Source of the DNA: Rhizobium sp. P40RR-XXII
Lineage (GTDB): Bacteria > Pseudomonadota > Alphaproteobacteria > Rhizobiales > Rhizobiaceae
Direction of reading: 5' to 3'
DNA: 64,000 nt
NCBI RefSeq assembly: GCF_012641405.1
Contig: NZ_JABAII010000001.1
Span: 496,001 to 560,000 of the forward strand
Of the stretch, positions 7,850-15,516 are shown piece by piece (within the stretch, counting starts at the first letter, position 1; every line of letters begins with the position of its first letter). Position numbers and translations under genes: made by a program. The notes beneath the pieces were generated by a model that searched no databases, was not told where the DNA came from, and worked only from the letters and a program-made list of their open reading frames with translations.

Positions 7850-8644
7850 TCAGGCAGCCACCTTTGTGGTTTCGTTAAAGAAAAGGGCCTGGCTGATCAG
7901 GGCCTTAACCATATCGGGATTGAACGGCTTGGTTACGAGGAAGGTCGGCTCCGGCCGCTCGCCCGTCAGCAGCCGCTCCGGGAAGGCGGTGATGAAGATC
8001 ACCGGTATGCTGGCCGTCTTGAGAATGTCGTTGACGGCGTCGATACCCGAACTGCCGTCGGCAAGCTGGATGTCGGCAAGCACCATGTTCGGCTTTGTCG
8101 CATTATAGAGAGCGACGGCTTCGGCGTGCGTGCGGGCAATGCCGGTGACGCGATGCCCCAGGCTTTCCACCATCTGCTCGATATCCATCGCGATCAGCGG
8201 TTCGTCCTCGATGATCATGATATCCGTCGCCACCTGGCGCGAGATTTCCTGGGAGGCCGTGTCGAGAAGATGCATGGCTTCGCTTTCCGAGACGTCAAGG
8301 ATATCGGCGATCTCGCCGAGGCGGAAACTTTCAACGGAGGCAAGCAGGAACGCCTGGCGGGCAAGCGGCGACACCTTGGAAAGGTTCACCGAGGCACGCT
8401 GTTCCCAGGCAAAGGGCGACATTGGCTCGGGAATCTGAAGCGTCACGGAACCGAACAGCTTCGTGAACAGTTTATATAGGGCGACACGGTCGCTGTCCGT
8501 GTCGGGAAAGATGGAGATGTCAGCGATGATGGCTTCCAAAACCGCAGCAACATAGGCGTCCCCCGACGTCTGCGTTCCGGTCAAAGCACGTGAATAACGC
8601 CGCAAATACGGAAGATGCGGCGCAATGCGTGTGGAAAGTGTCAT
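7850..8644 (-). CDS. phyR: PhyR, sigma-mimic response regulator
   Basis: 264-residue anti-anti-sigma regulator. Residues 1-135 mimic ECF sigma regions 2 and 4 (LPYLRRYSRALTGTQTSGDA; SPLARQAFLLASVESFRLGEIADIL). Residues 142-264 are a receiver with acidic pocket EDE (146-148), phospho-acceptor Asp191 in MVLADIQL, Thr219 and Lys239 in VTKPF. Phosphorylated PhyR captures NepR and frees EcfG. The frame could begin at a TTG one codon earlier; the ATG at 8644 fits the GGGAG better. It is transcribed away from nepR-ecfG from an exact EcfG promoter. Confidence 0.96.
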   Translation of the reverse strand: MTLSTRIAPHLPYLRRYSRALTGTQTSGDAYVAAVLEAIIADISIFPDTDSDRVALYKLFTKLFGSVTLQIPEPMSPFAWEQRASVNLSKVSPLARQAFLLASVESFRLGEIADILDVSESEAMHLLDTASQEISRQVATDIMIIEDEPLIAMDIEQMVESLGHRVTGIARTHAEAVALYNATKPNMVLADIQLADGSSGIDAVNDILKTASIPVIFITAFPERLLTGERPEPTFLVTKPFNPDMVKALISQALFFNETTKVAA

Positions 8645-8707
8645 CAATGGCTCCCGCCTTTTATCAAATTCTAATTAAATACAGCGCGGACGCTGCAATG
8701 ACTAATA

Positions 8708-8732
8708 AACGTCAGTTGAGTAAAAAAGTTCC
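8708..8732 (-). promoter_or_regulatory. EcfG promoter of phyR
   Basis: Minus strand GGAAC, 16 nt, CGTT (plus strand AACG 8708-8711, GTTCC 8728-8732). An exact consensus, placing the start about 55 nt before phyR. Confidence 0.8.
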
Positions 8733-8740
8733 TCTTTGGC

Positions 8741-8765
8741 GGAACTTTTTTTAGGCAGTCGCATT
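8741..8765 (+). promoter_or_regulatory. EcfG-like promoter of nepR-ecfG
   Basis: GGAAC, 16 nt, CATT: one change from the EcfG consensus. Its -35 element and that of the phyR promoter face each other across 8 bp and, with flanking A and T runs, form a perfect inverted repeat (8722-8732 / 8741-8751). Confidence 0.65.
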
Positions 8766-8903
8766 ACAATGCTTACAATCTGTAGACCTCATCCTTTACG
8801 ATTCGTTAGGCAACAGATTTGAATGAGGTCAATCGCTCTCCTGACGGAGACAAAGGTGCGCTTATCCATGAACGCGAGACAATTGAGAAGCGAGCGGGCT
8901 ATA

Positions 8904-9110
8904 ATGACTATCCAAAATCACGAGGACGCAGACAAGAAGGCATCCGACCTGCGCGCGGTAGATATCCTCGACCCTAATAATCAAATCGGCAACCGGCTGC
9001 GTTCGTTCTATGCTACCATGCAGGACGAAGCCATTCCCGATCGCTTTCTCGATCTGCTCGAGAAGCTTGATCAGGCCGAACGCCTGGCTTCCGCAAAGGT
9101 CTCCGAATAG
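8904..9110 (+). CDS. nepR: NepR, anti-sigma factor of EcfG
   Basis: Small anti-sigma protein (68 residues from ATG 8904) that holds EcfG inactive until PhyR-P displaces it. The hallmark helix IGNRLRSFYATMQDEAIPDR and the following FLDLLEKLDQAE are complete. The frame is open further upstream with ATGs at 8868 and 8823; neither has a convincing ribosome site and the conserved part starts well after 8904, so the exact start is open. The stop lies 12 bp before the ecfG start, and the AGGAGG for ecfG overlaps the stop codon, so translation is probably coupled. Confidence 0.88.
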   Translation: MTIQNHEDADKKASDLRAVDILDPNNQIGNRLRSFYATMQDEAIPDRFLDLLEKLDQAERLASAKVSE

Positions 9111-9122
9111 GAGGTGGGCGTC

Positions 9123-9674
9123 ATGGAAACCCAATCGAGCTTCAAGCGCGAACTTCTCGCGGCCCTTCCGAGCCTGCGTGCCTTCGCTATTTCCCTGACC
9201 GGCCGCCACGATCGCGCCGACGATCTTGTCCAGGACACGATCATGAAGGCATGGGCCAAGCAGGATCATTTCGAGATGGGCACGAATATGAAAGCCTGGC
9301 TCTTCACCATCCTGCGAAACGAGCTCTATAGCCAGATGCGCAAGAGCGGCCGCGAGGTGCAGGATACCGACGGCGTGTTTACCGAATCCATGGCAACTCA
9401 CCCCTCTCAATATGGGGCGGTCGACCTGCAGGATTTTCGCAAGGCACTGGAGCAGTTGCCGCCGGATCAGCGTGAAGCCATCATCTTGGTGGGTGCGTCC
9501 GGATTCTCCTATGAGGAAGCCGCCGAAATTTGCGGCTGCGCGGTCGGTACCATCAAGAGCCGCGTCAACCGCGCCCGCCAGCGCCTGCAGGAGCTGCTGG
9601 ATATTTCCGGCGAGGCGGATTTCGGTCCGGATGCCACGTCAGCGCCGCTGACCTCCAAGGCATTCGCCTTCTGA
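9123..9674 (+). CDS. ecfG: EcfG, ECF sigma factor of the general stress response
   Basis: 183-residue ECF15-group sigma factor. Region 2 (LPSLRAFAISLTGRHDRADD, then LVQDTIMKAWAKQDHFEMGT) binds the -10 CGTT, and region 4 (LPPDQREAIILVGASGFSYE, then IKSRVNRARQRL) binds the -35 GGAAC. The ATG at 9123 has an ideal AGGAGG, 8 nt away; a GTG at 9114 is less likely. It is second in nepR-ecfG and is probably autoregulated through the promoter at 8741. Matching promoters occur before the kinase, phyR, the sRNA and a DUF883 gene in this window. Confidence 0.96.
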   Translation: METQSSFKRELLAALPSLRAFAISLTGRHDRADDLVQDTIMKAWAKQDHFEMGTNMKAWLFTILRNELYSQMRKSGREVQDTDGVFTESMATHPSQYGAVDLQDFRKALEQLPPDQREAIILVGASGFSYEEAAEICGCAVGTIKSRVNRARQRLQELLDISGEADFGPDATSAPLTSKAFAF

Positions 9675-9677
9675 CAA

Positions 9678-9706
9678 GAAACCCGGTCTCTCGACCGGGT
9701 TTCTTT
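9678..9706 (+). terminator. Rho-independent terminator of nepR-ecfG
   Basis: Eleven-base perfect arms (GAAACCCGGTC / GACCGGGTTTC) with a TCTC loop, followed by TTTC, three bases after the ecfG stop. Confidence 0.85.
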
Positions 9707-9824
9707 CATTGAATCATTTCACACGGGGATTTGTGCTTCCCTTTGCCCAACCGAGGCGTATTGCTCCCGATTTTCTTCAATCCTACTTGCAGGCTTTGAA
9801 GGGCAGGCTTTGAAGGCCGGCGGA

Positions 9825-10229
9825 TCAATCCTCGTCGTCTTTCGTCGCGAAGACGTTGCCGAATACGAGGGCTGCTGCGATGGCTGCTGTCAGCAGCGGC
9901 TGCTTGCGCACAAGGCCGAGGGCCGCTGCCGCCATCGACTCCATTGCCAGCCGGCGTTCGCGCGCCCGGCGCTGCTCCTGCTGGTTGATGATGGCCATGA
10001 TGACAAGGACGATGAGCCCGAGGAGCAATGCGCCCGCCGCAATCAGCAGTGCCGAGACGGCTGCGCCGTAGATCGTCGCAAGCCAGATGGCTGCGGAGAT
10101 CAGCGCGAAGGCATAGGCCGTCAACAACAGGAGGGCCGCAATGGCGATGAAAATACCGTTGCGCTTAGTCCGCGCAACGGTGCGGTTGAAGGTGCCCGAC
10201 AGAAGCAGGCCAAGGATCGGAGCGATCAT
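9825..10229 (-). CDS. Small membrane protein, phage-holin-superfamily-III/DUF1469-like
   Basis: 134-residue protein with two strong hydrophobic hairpins (GIFIAIAALLLLTAYAFALI, about residues 25-45; AAVSALLIAAGALLLGLIVL, about 57-80) and a third C-terminal one (LLTAAIAAALVFG), with basic connecting segments (NQQEQRRARERR) and an acidic tail. Together with the DUF883 protein 9 bp upstream it forms the kind of two-gene envelope-stress unit commonly under EcfG control in rhizobia. No enzymatic motif is present. The DUF1469 link is by architecture only. Confidence 0.75.
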   Translation of the reverse strand: MIAPILGLLLSGTFNRTVARTKRNGIFIAIAALLLLTAYAFALISAAIWLATIYGAAVSALLIAAGALLLGLIVLVIMAIINQQEQRRARERRLAMESMAAAALGLVRKQPLLTAAIAAALVFGNVFATKDDED

Positions 10230-10238
10230 CCCGCCACC

Positions 10239-10589
10239 CTAGCGGCGAGACAGAAGCAGGGCGACGGCAAGGCCGAATGCAGCAGCCGCGCCGATGGTGG
10301 CGACTGGATGCTGACGCACAGTTCTGCGCATTTCGCGCGAGCCCCTTGCATAGCCGCGCTGGAGATCCCGCAGCAGTTCCTCGCCACGAACCGTCAGGTC
10401 ATCGAAACCGGACTCGGCGCTGGCGCGCAGTTTCCTGCTCTGCTTGGCGCTGTTGTCACTAACCAGCTTGGCGAAAGCTGCAACTTCCTCGCGCAGCGAT
10501 TCGATCTGCTGCTCAATGCTTGCCTCGACATCCTGCAGGCTGCTGCCATTGCGCTTGCCGCGCACCGAATGGAGAATGGATGTAGCCAT
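10239..10589 (-). CDS. DUF883 (ElaB/YqjD-like) membrane-anchored protein
   Basis: 116 residues: a coiled-coil-forming helix (VEASIEQQIESLREEVAAFA, then AKQSRKLRASAESGFDDLT) and one C-terminal membrane segment with the family ending HPVATIGAAAAFGLAVALLL-SRR. E. coli relatives ElaB and YqjD are stationary-phase inner-membrane proteins that bind ribosomes. The ATG at 10589 follows AAAGGGAGC and was preferred to an earlier start at 10631. A near-consensus EcfG promoter lies 75-95 bp upstream. The next gene follows after 9 bp. Confidence 0.82.
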   Translation of the reverse strand: MATSILHSVRGKRNGSSLQDVEASIEQQIESLREEVAAFAKLVSDNSAKQSRKLRASAESGFDDLTVRGEELLRDLQRGYARGSREMRRTVRQHPVATIGAAAAFGLAVALLLSRR

Positions 10590-10660
10590 GTTCAGCTCCC
10601 TTTCGCTTTGCTTGGGCGCCCTGTCGGACACCTATAGTTCGCGGTGATCGGAGGTCATCC

Positions 10661-10685
10661 AACGGACCAGACGATCGAGCGTTCG
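10661..10685 (-). promoter_or_regulatory. EcfG-like promoter of the DUF883 unit
   Basis: Minus strand CGAAC, 16 nt, CGTT; one change from the EcfG -35 element. Spacing and position before a typical stress gene support it. Confidence 0.55.
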
Positions 10686-10760
10686 AAACATCGATTCCGA
10701 TCGCATGGTTTCAACGCGCGGATGCAACAAAAAGTTCCAGAATGCGCGATGGAAGCAAGG

Positions 10761-11552
10761 TCAGTCGATCAGCGCGCTGTGGGCTAGAACGAAGGGGGCG
10801 CCATCGGCCGGAATGCGGTTGACCTGCAGGTTGCAGCCGAAGACGTCCTGAAGATGCCGGTCCGTCAGCACGTCCTTGACAGCGCCCTCGGCCTGCAGCC
10901 GGCCGTTCTTGAGCAGAATCATCCGGTCGGCAAAGAGCGCAGTCAGGTTGAGATCATGCATCACGGCGATGACGCCGCCGCCGCGCCGGCAGAATTGCCG
11001 GGCAAGCGTCATGATGGTGAGCTGGTGGCTGATATCGAGGCTGGAGACCGGCTCGTCGAGAAGCAGCCAGCAGGGCATGCCGTCGATGACGGGTTCCGGG
11101 ATCTGGCAGAGCACGCGGGCAAGCTGCACGCGCTGCTGTTCGCCGCCGGAAAGCTCCTGGTAGAAGCGCCCTTCGAAGCCGCCAAGATCGACGGCGGCAA
11201 GGGCCTCGGCGGCCGTGCGGTCTGCCTGTTCCGGCTGACGGTTGCGTCCGCTGGTAAGGCCCATTCGTACGATTTCACGGACGGTGAAGGGGAAGGAGAT
11301 GGAGCTTGCCTGTGGCAGGACGCCCCGCATTTCGGCAAGCTGCCAGGCTTCCAGCTTGCCGATTTCGGTGCCGTTTATCTGCACGGAGCCGCGATAGGCC
11401 AGTTCGCCGGAGACCGCTTTCATCGTGGTGGTTTTGCCGGAGCCGTTCGGGCCGCAGATCGCCGTCAGCGTCCCGGCCTCGGCCGTGAAGGATATGTCCT
11501 GCACGACGGCCTTGCCGGAAAGCCGGACGCTCAGATTGGAGACATCGATCAT
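10761..11552 (-). CDS. hmuV: Haem ABC transporter, ATP-binding protein HmuV
   Basis: ATPase (263 residues) that powers HmuU-mediated passage of haem across the inner membrane. Walker A GPNGSGKTT (about residue 35), Q-loop in LPQASSISFPF, signature LSGGEQQRVQLARVL, Walker B CWLLLDEPVSSLD and the H-loop in VMHDLN are complete. It is the last gene of hmuPSTUV and starts 7 bp after hmuU. Close relatives import vitamin B12 or siderophores; the operon with hmuS and hmuT settles haem. Confidence 0.95.
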   Translation of the reverse strand: MIDVSNLSVRLSGKAVVQDISFTAEAGTLTAICGPNGSGKTTTMKAVSGELAYRGSVQINGTEIGKLEAWQLAEMRGVLPQASSISFPFTVREIVRMGLTSGRNRQPEQADRTAAEALAAVDLGGFEGRFYQELSGGEQQRVQLARVLCQIPEPVIDGMPCWLLLDEPVSSLDISHQLTIMTLARQFCRRGGGVIAVMHDLNLTALFADRMILLKNGRLQAEGAVKDVLTDRHLQDVFGCNLQVNRIPADGAPFVLAHSALID

Positions 11553-11559
11553 CGCAGGC

Positions 11560-12669
11560 TCACAGGCTGAGGCGCGAGCGCTGCCGCAGCAGCATCCACA
11601 GGAAGAAGGGACCGCCGACGCCCGCCGTCAGGATGCCGATCGGCAATTCCGCCGGGGAAACCACGGTGCGCGCCGCCACATCGGCAATGATCAGCAATGC
11701 GCCGCCGAGCAGCGCGGAAGCCGGCAGGAGGAAGCGGTGGTCGGGTCCGATGACCATGCGCAGGATGTGCGGCACCACGATGCCGACGAAGCCGATGCCG
11801 CCGCTGACGGCGACAGAGGCGCCGACGGCCGCGGCCACGCTGACCACGGCGATATTCTTCAGCCGCTGCACCGATATCCCCATGTGAAAGGCGGCAGCCT
11901 CGCCAAGCGTCAGTGCGTTCAAGCCGCGTGCCATGAAGGGAAGCGGCAGGAGAGAAAGGACGATGATGGGGCCGGCACCGCCGACCTTGCTCCAGGTCGA
12001 GCCCGCCAACGAGCCCATGCTCCAGAAGGTGAGGTCGCGCAATTGCCGGTCGTCGGCCATGTAGATGAGGATTCCCGTTGCCGCGAGAGCGAGGGAACCG
12101 AGCGCAATGCCCGCAAGCAGCATGGTCGCGATGGACGTCTGCCCCTGCCTGGTTGCGACTTTATAAAGCAACATGGTCGTCACCAGGCCGCCGATGAAGG
12201 CTGCGAGGGGCAGGGCGAAGATACCGAAGAAATGCGCGACCGGACCAAGAATGCCGCCGCCGAGAGCGATCATGGACACGGCACCGAGGCCGGAGCCGGC
12301 GGACACGCCGATCAGGCCCGGATCGGCCAGCGGGTTGCGGAAGAGACCCTGCATGACCGCCCCCGATACCGCCAATCCGCCGCCGATCAGGAAACCGAGA
12401 ATGGCGCGGGGCAGGCGGATGTCGAAAATGACGATACGGTCGCGATTGCTGAGCGCGCTTTCCGCGCCGCCGCCCAGCATGCCTGTCATCACGTCGACGA
12501 CCGAAGCATTCGAGGCGCCTGTCGTAATGGAGAAGAAAAATGCAGCGGCGGAAACCAGAGCGAGGCCGGCGATGACGAGGATCGCAAGTGTGGTGCGATC
12601 CCCCTCGCGACGGCGTGCCGTGGTTTGCGACATCTGCTTCAATCCTGCCATGGCATCGTTGAATGCCAC
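11560..12669 (-). CDS. hmuU: Haem ABC transporter permease HmuU
   Basis: FecCD-family permease of 369 residues with about ten membrane segments. Family motifs include RLPRAILGFLIGGGLAVSGA, NPLADPGLIGVSAGSGLGAV, WSMGSL and a C-terminal GFVGIVVPHILRMVIGPDHR. It starts with GTG one base after the hmuT stop, with GGAGG inside the end of hmuT, so translation is coupled. The extra 25-residue polar N terminus (MAFNDAMAGLKQMSQ onward) is longer than usual; an internal start is possible. Confidence 0.94.
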   Translation of the reverse strand: MAFNDAMAGLKQMSQTTARRREGDRTTLAILVIAGLALVSAAAFFFSITTGASNASVVDVMTGMLGGGAESALSNRDRIVIFDIRLPRAILGFLIGGGLAVSGAVMQGLFRNPLADPGLIGVSAGSGLGAVSMIALGGGILGPVAHFFGIFALPLAAFIGGLVTTMLLYKVATRQGQTSIATMLLAGIALGSLALAATGILIYMADDRQLRDLTFWSMGSLAGSTWSKVGGAGPIIVLSLLPLPFMARGLNALTLGEAAAFHMGISVQRLKNIAVVSVAAAVGASVAVSGGIGFVGIVVPHILRMVIGPDHRFLLPASALLGGALLIIADVAARTVVSPAELPIGILTAGVGGPFFLWMLLRQRSRLSL

Positions 12670-12670
12670 G

Positions 12671-13603
12671 TCAGCCTCCGTAGATCGCCGTGTTCAACTC
12701 GCGAATGGCGCTTGCGGTGCGCGGTCCGAAGCCGAGCAGGTGCAGGCCGTCCATGCGCACGATCGTCTTGTGGCTGGCGGCCGGCGTCAGCGAAATCGCC
12801 GGCTGCTTGAGCAGATCCTCGTTCGATATCGACAGCGGTCCCTCGCGATCCATGATGAGGATGACGTCGGGCTTGGCTTCGATGATCGCTTCATCCGTCA
12901 CCGACTTGTAACCGGAAAAGCCACTGATCGCATTGACGGCGCCGGTGAGCTTGATGATGCCGTCAGCAGCCGTGTTGCTGCCCGATGCAAGGATCTTGCC
13001 GTTCTGGTTGCTGAGCACGAAGAGCACGCGCTTGCGCGCGGTTTGCGGACGCTTGGCGGAATCGGCAATTGCCGCATCGAGATCGGCCGCGACCTTGTCT
13101 TCCAGTGCCTTTGCCTTTTCGGGTACGCCGAGCAGCGCGCCGACGATCTCTATCTTCTTCAGAATGCCGTCGCGGTCATACTGCTGCGGCACGGTTTCGA
13201 AGGGCAGGCTGGCGTTGCGCAGCACGGCAAGCGCCTCCGGCGGGCCGGAGCCCTCGACGGCGATGATGGCTGTCGGATTGACGGCGAGGATGCCTTCTGG
13301 CGACAAAGCGCGCATATAGCCGACATCGGGAAGCTTGGTTGCTTCCTTGGGATAGAGGCTCGTGGAGTCGCGGGCGATGAGTCGCTTTTCCTCGCCCAGC
13401 GCATAGACGATCTCGGTGACATCGCCGCCGATGGAGACGAGGCGCGACGTATCCGGCTTGGGCGTTTCGGCCGCATGCGCGTGGCGTACGAGGCTGCCGA
13501 AACCGGCAATCGGATTGGCCGGCACGAGCGGCAAGGCCATCACCACCATGGTCAGGGCGACTTCCCACGGCCTGATGCGCTTGAAGTTCCTAAACATCGT
13601 CAT
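12671..13603 (-). CDS. hmuT: Periplasmic haem-binding protein HmuT
   Basis: 310-residue class III (helical-backbone) binding protein that carries haem to HmuUV. An N-terminal signal peptide (MVVMALPLVPANPIAGFG, cleavage probably after HAHA) is followed by RLVSIGGDVTEIVYALGEEK, ARDSTSLYP, VGYMRALSPEGILAVNPTAI and SGFSGYKSV, all typical of haem binders of this class. A family-typical Tyr ligand is plausible in the DSTSLYP loop. The start ATG at 13603 follows GAGGGA and lies just after the hmuS stop. Confidence 0.93.
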   Translation of the reverse strand: MTMFRNFKRIRPWEVALTMVVMALPLVPANPIAGFGSLVRHAHAAETPKPDTSRLVSIGGDVTEIVYALGEEKRLIARDSTSLYPKEATKLPDVGYMRALSPEGILAVNPTAIIAVEGSGPPEALAVLRNASLPFETVPQQYDRDGILKKIEIVGALLGVPEKAKALEDKVAADLDAAIADSAKRPQTARKRVLFVLSNQNGKILASGSNTAADGIIKLTGAVNAISGFSGYKSVTDEAIIEAKPDVILIMDREGPLSISNEDLLKQPAISLTPAASHKTIVRMDGLHLLGFGPRTASAIRELNTAIYGG

Positions 13604-13613
13604 GAACCATCCC

Positions 13614-14669
13614 TCATGCGGCGACGCTGGTGCCGGCTCTTGTCAGATTTTCCACGATAGCGCGCCAATCGGGGCGCTCATCGAGGCCTTCCTTCCGCTT
13701 GCCGAAGAACTGGATGATCATCTCGCCCTTGGCATTATAGGCTTCGAGCGAGGTGACATGGCCGTCCTTGGTCGGCTTGCGCACGGCCCATGCCTCGGCG
13801 ATGTGGTCCATCCGCAGATGCAGATGGAAGGTCGGGTCCATCACATTGATCCACGGTCCCATGGCCTGCACGTTGTGGATCGGGCCGGAGTGGATCTGCA
13901 CGGTGCCCTCGTTGGCGACGAAGCACATGATCGGCAGGCCCTCGCGCACGGAAGCATGCATCATCTCGGCGACAGCGGCGGTTTCCAGCTTCCAGGCATA
14001 ATCATCGCCGACGGTGCGGATCGCTTCCTGGCGGCCGATCTTCAGCTTCTTCAGCATGCCGAAGAATTCGTGCGTGTCCGTCATGCGGCTCCAACGGTCG
14101 CGCAATTCGTCGCGGCTGACGTCGCCATCCGTCGCGCCATTGTCATAGCCCGAGCGATCTTCGATGAATTCCTGCGCCTGGTCTTCGATACGCAGCTCGG
14201 CCACCATGGCGTGATAGGCATCGACATTCGAGTCGGGGCGCAGATGCACCTTGTGGACGGCATCGCCGGCCTTGTCGAAGAACTGCAGGCTCAGCTTTTT
14301 CTGATCGCCATCGGTCTTGGTGACGGCGAAGCCGTACACCCAACGCTTCGGGAAGATGCGCAGGTCGATATTCTCGCCCAGCACGATGGCCGCCTGCACG
14401 CCGAACTTCATGTTTTCATAGACGCCGATCTTCTCGTGCACGGCGCTTTCGTTGCGTGACAGCGCCATGATCTCGCCGAGCGAGGCAATCCGCTCCAGGA
14501 AGCGATCGACGCTGGCATCGATGCGGATGGCCGAGATGCCGACTTCGGCCGCAACCAGGGCAGCTTCGGAAATATCGAGGCGGGCAGCGATGTCGCGCTC
14601 GCGCATTTTCGGGTTTTCGGCGCGGAAGGTGCGGATTTCGGCGGGGGTCGGTCGGGTCGTCTCAGTCAT
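13614..14669 (-). CDS. hmuS: Haem-handling protein HmuS (ChuS/HemS family)
   Basis: 351-residue cytoplasmic protein of two repeated HemS domains (about residues 20-175 and 195-345), each with the pattern V...NE...VHEKIGVYEN or VANEGTVQIHSGPIHN, and each with its FFDKAGDAVHKVHLRPD-type strand. Family members bind incoming haem and degrade or pass it on. It sits between hmuP and hmuT, with a 9-bp gap to hmuP. Whether it is a true haem oxygenase or a carrier cannot be read from sequence; a separate mono-oxygenase is encoded at 17586. Confidence 0.94.
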   Translation of the reverse strand: MTETTRPTPAEIRTFRAENPKMRERDIAARLDISEAALVAAEVGISAIRIDASVDRFLERIASLGEIMALSRNESAVHEKIGVYENMKFGVQAAIVLGENIDLRIFPKRWVYGFAVTKTDGDQKKLSLQFFDKAGDAVHKVHLRPDSNVDAYHAMVAELRIEDQAQEFIEDRSGYDNGATDGDVSRDELRDRWSRMTDTHEFFGMLKKLKIGRQEAIRTVGDDYAWKLETAAVAEMMHASVREGLPIMCFVANEGTVQIHSGPIHNVQAMGPWINVMDPTFHLHLRMDHIAEAWAVRKPTKDGHVTSLEAYNAKGEMIIQFFGKRKEGLDERPDWRAIVENLTRAGTSVAA

Positions 14670-14678
14670 CTGTCATGC

Positions 14679-14879
14679 CTATTTGTTGAGTATGAGTTTG
14701 CCTTGGCGCGTAATCTTCATGCGGTAGATGACGCCCTCGTGCTTGATCATGATTTCGGTCTGGCCCCGGAAAATATCCGTGCTCTCGACAATTCTTATCT
14801 GCGGTGCGGCCGTGCATTGCACCGGCGGCGTTGGGGTCTTCTCAGCAATCATCCTGTTTAGTTTTGCCTGAAAATTCAT
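14679..14879 (-). CDS. hmuP: HmuP/HemP small regulator of haem uptake
   Basis: 66-residue HemP-family protein with the signature IRIVESTDIFRGQTEIMIKH and YRMKITRQGKLILNK at the C terminus. In Bradyrhizobium and Sinorhizobium HmuP is needed for expression of the haem receptor. It is the first gene of hmuPSTUV, directly behind an IRO box. No haem receptor gene (ShmR/HmuR) is in this window. Confidence 0.93.
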   Translation of the reverse strand: MNFQAKLNRMIAEKTPTPPVQCTAAPQIRIVESTDIFRGQTEIMIKHEGVIYRMKITRQGKLILNK

Positions 14880-14913
14880 CGGGGGCCGAACCCTCGTCCG
14901 GCCAAATTTATCT

Positions 14914-14928
14914 TGACTCTCATACTCA
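14914..14928. promoter_or_regulatory. IRO box (RirA-type) of the hmu operon
   Basis: TGACTCTCATACTCA fits TGA-N9-TCA, the rhizobial iron-responsive operator bound by RirA. It is 35 bp before hmuP and within the 165-bp divergent region shared with the exported protein/TonB genes, so it may affect both. TTGACT on the hmu strand at about 14962-14967 is a possible -35. Confidence 0.7.
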
Positions 14929-15044
14929 TGGTTTCATAAAGACGCAATAGGAGACTGTTAAAGTCAAGTTTAAAAATTTCGACGCTACACGCCAGGGCCG
15001 TTGGCCGGGAAGGTACGTGTCAAACATATTCAGGAGGCATGCCG

Positions 15045-15512
15045 ATGCTGACGAAAACGATCCTGGCGCTCGCTACCTCGGGGCTGTTTGCCGCGGCATC
15101 CTCCATTCCCGCCTTCGCCCAGGATGCGACTGCAGCGGCGGCACCCGCATCGGCAGTTCCGGCCGCCGCACATAAGCTCAACATCGAACTCAATGCATTG
15201 GCGCCTTCGCAGAAGGGCTGCATGATGACCTTCGTCGCCGAAAACGACATGGCGACGGCGATCAACAAGATTTCCTTCGAACTCGCCTTCTTCAACGATA
15301 AGAACGCGGTCGATCGTGTCACCGTTCTCGACTTCCGCGATCTGCCGCTCGGCAAGAAGCGCGTGCGGCAATTCGACATGCCCGGCGTGAAGTGCGAGAC
15401 CGTATCGCGCATCATCATCAATGACACGCCGGTCTGCGACGGCCCGGCCGCCGGCGAATGCAAGGCGGCTCTGACGACCCGTTCGCAGATATCCGTTCCC
15501 TTCGAGGGTTGA
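15045..15512 (+). CDS. Exported protein of the TonB-adjacent DUF type
   Basis: 155 residues with a clean Sec signal peptide (MLTKTILALATSGLFAAASS-IPAFA, cleaved before QDA) and a beta-rich domain with paired Cys (KGCMM; GVKCET; VCDGPAAGECK) that could form disulphides in the periplasm. The second of two adjacent ATGs (15045) has AGGAGG at ideal distance; the first is too close. tonB follows 4 bp after the stop, so the protein probably assists or is co-regulated with TonB-dependent uptake. The family is common beside tonB in rhizobia; its function is unknown to me. Confidence 0.8.
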   Translation: MLTKTILALATSGLFAAASSIPAFAQDATAAAAPASAVPAAAHKLNIELNALAPSQKGCMMTFVAENDMATAINKISFELAFFNDKNAVDRVTVLDFRDLPLGKKRVRQFDMPGVKCETVSRIIINDTPVCDGPAAGECKAALTTRSQISVPFEG

Positions 15513-15516
15513 AGCC

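Noticed and set aside
8722..8752. Hairpin with A and T tails that looks like a rho-independent terminator
   Set aside because: Both arms are the -35 boxes of divergent EcfG promoters, and no gene ends there.
11425..12810. Long plus-strand frame opposite hmuU/hmuV
   Set aside because: Antisense shadow; repetitive charged residues, no domain.
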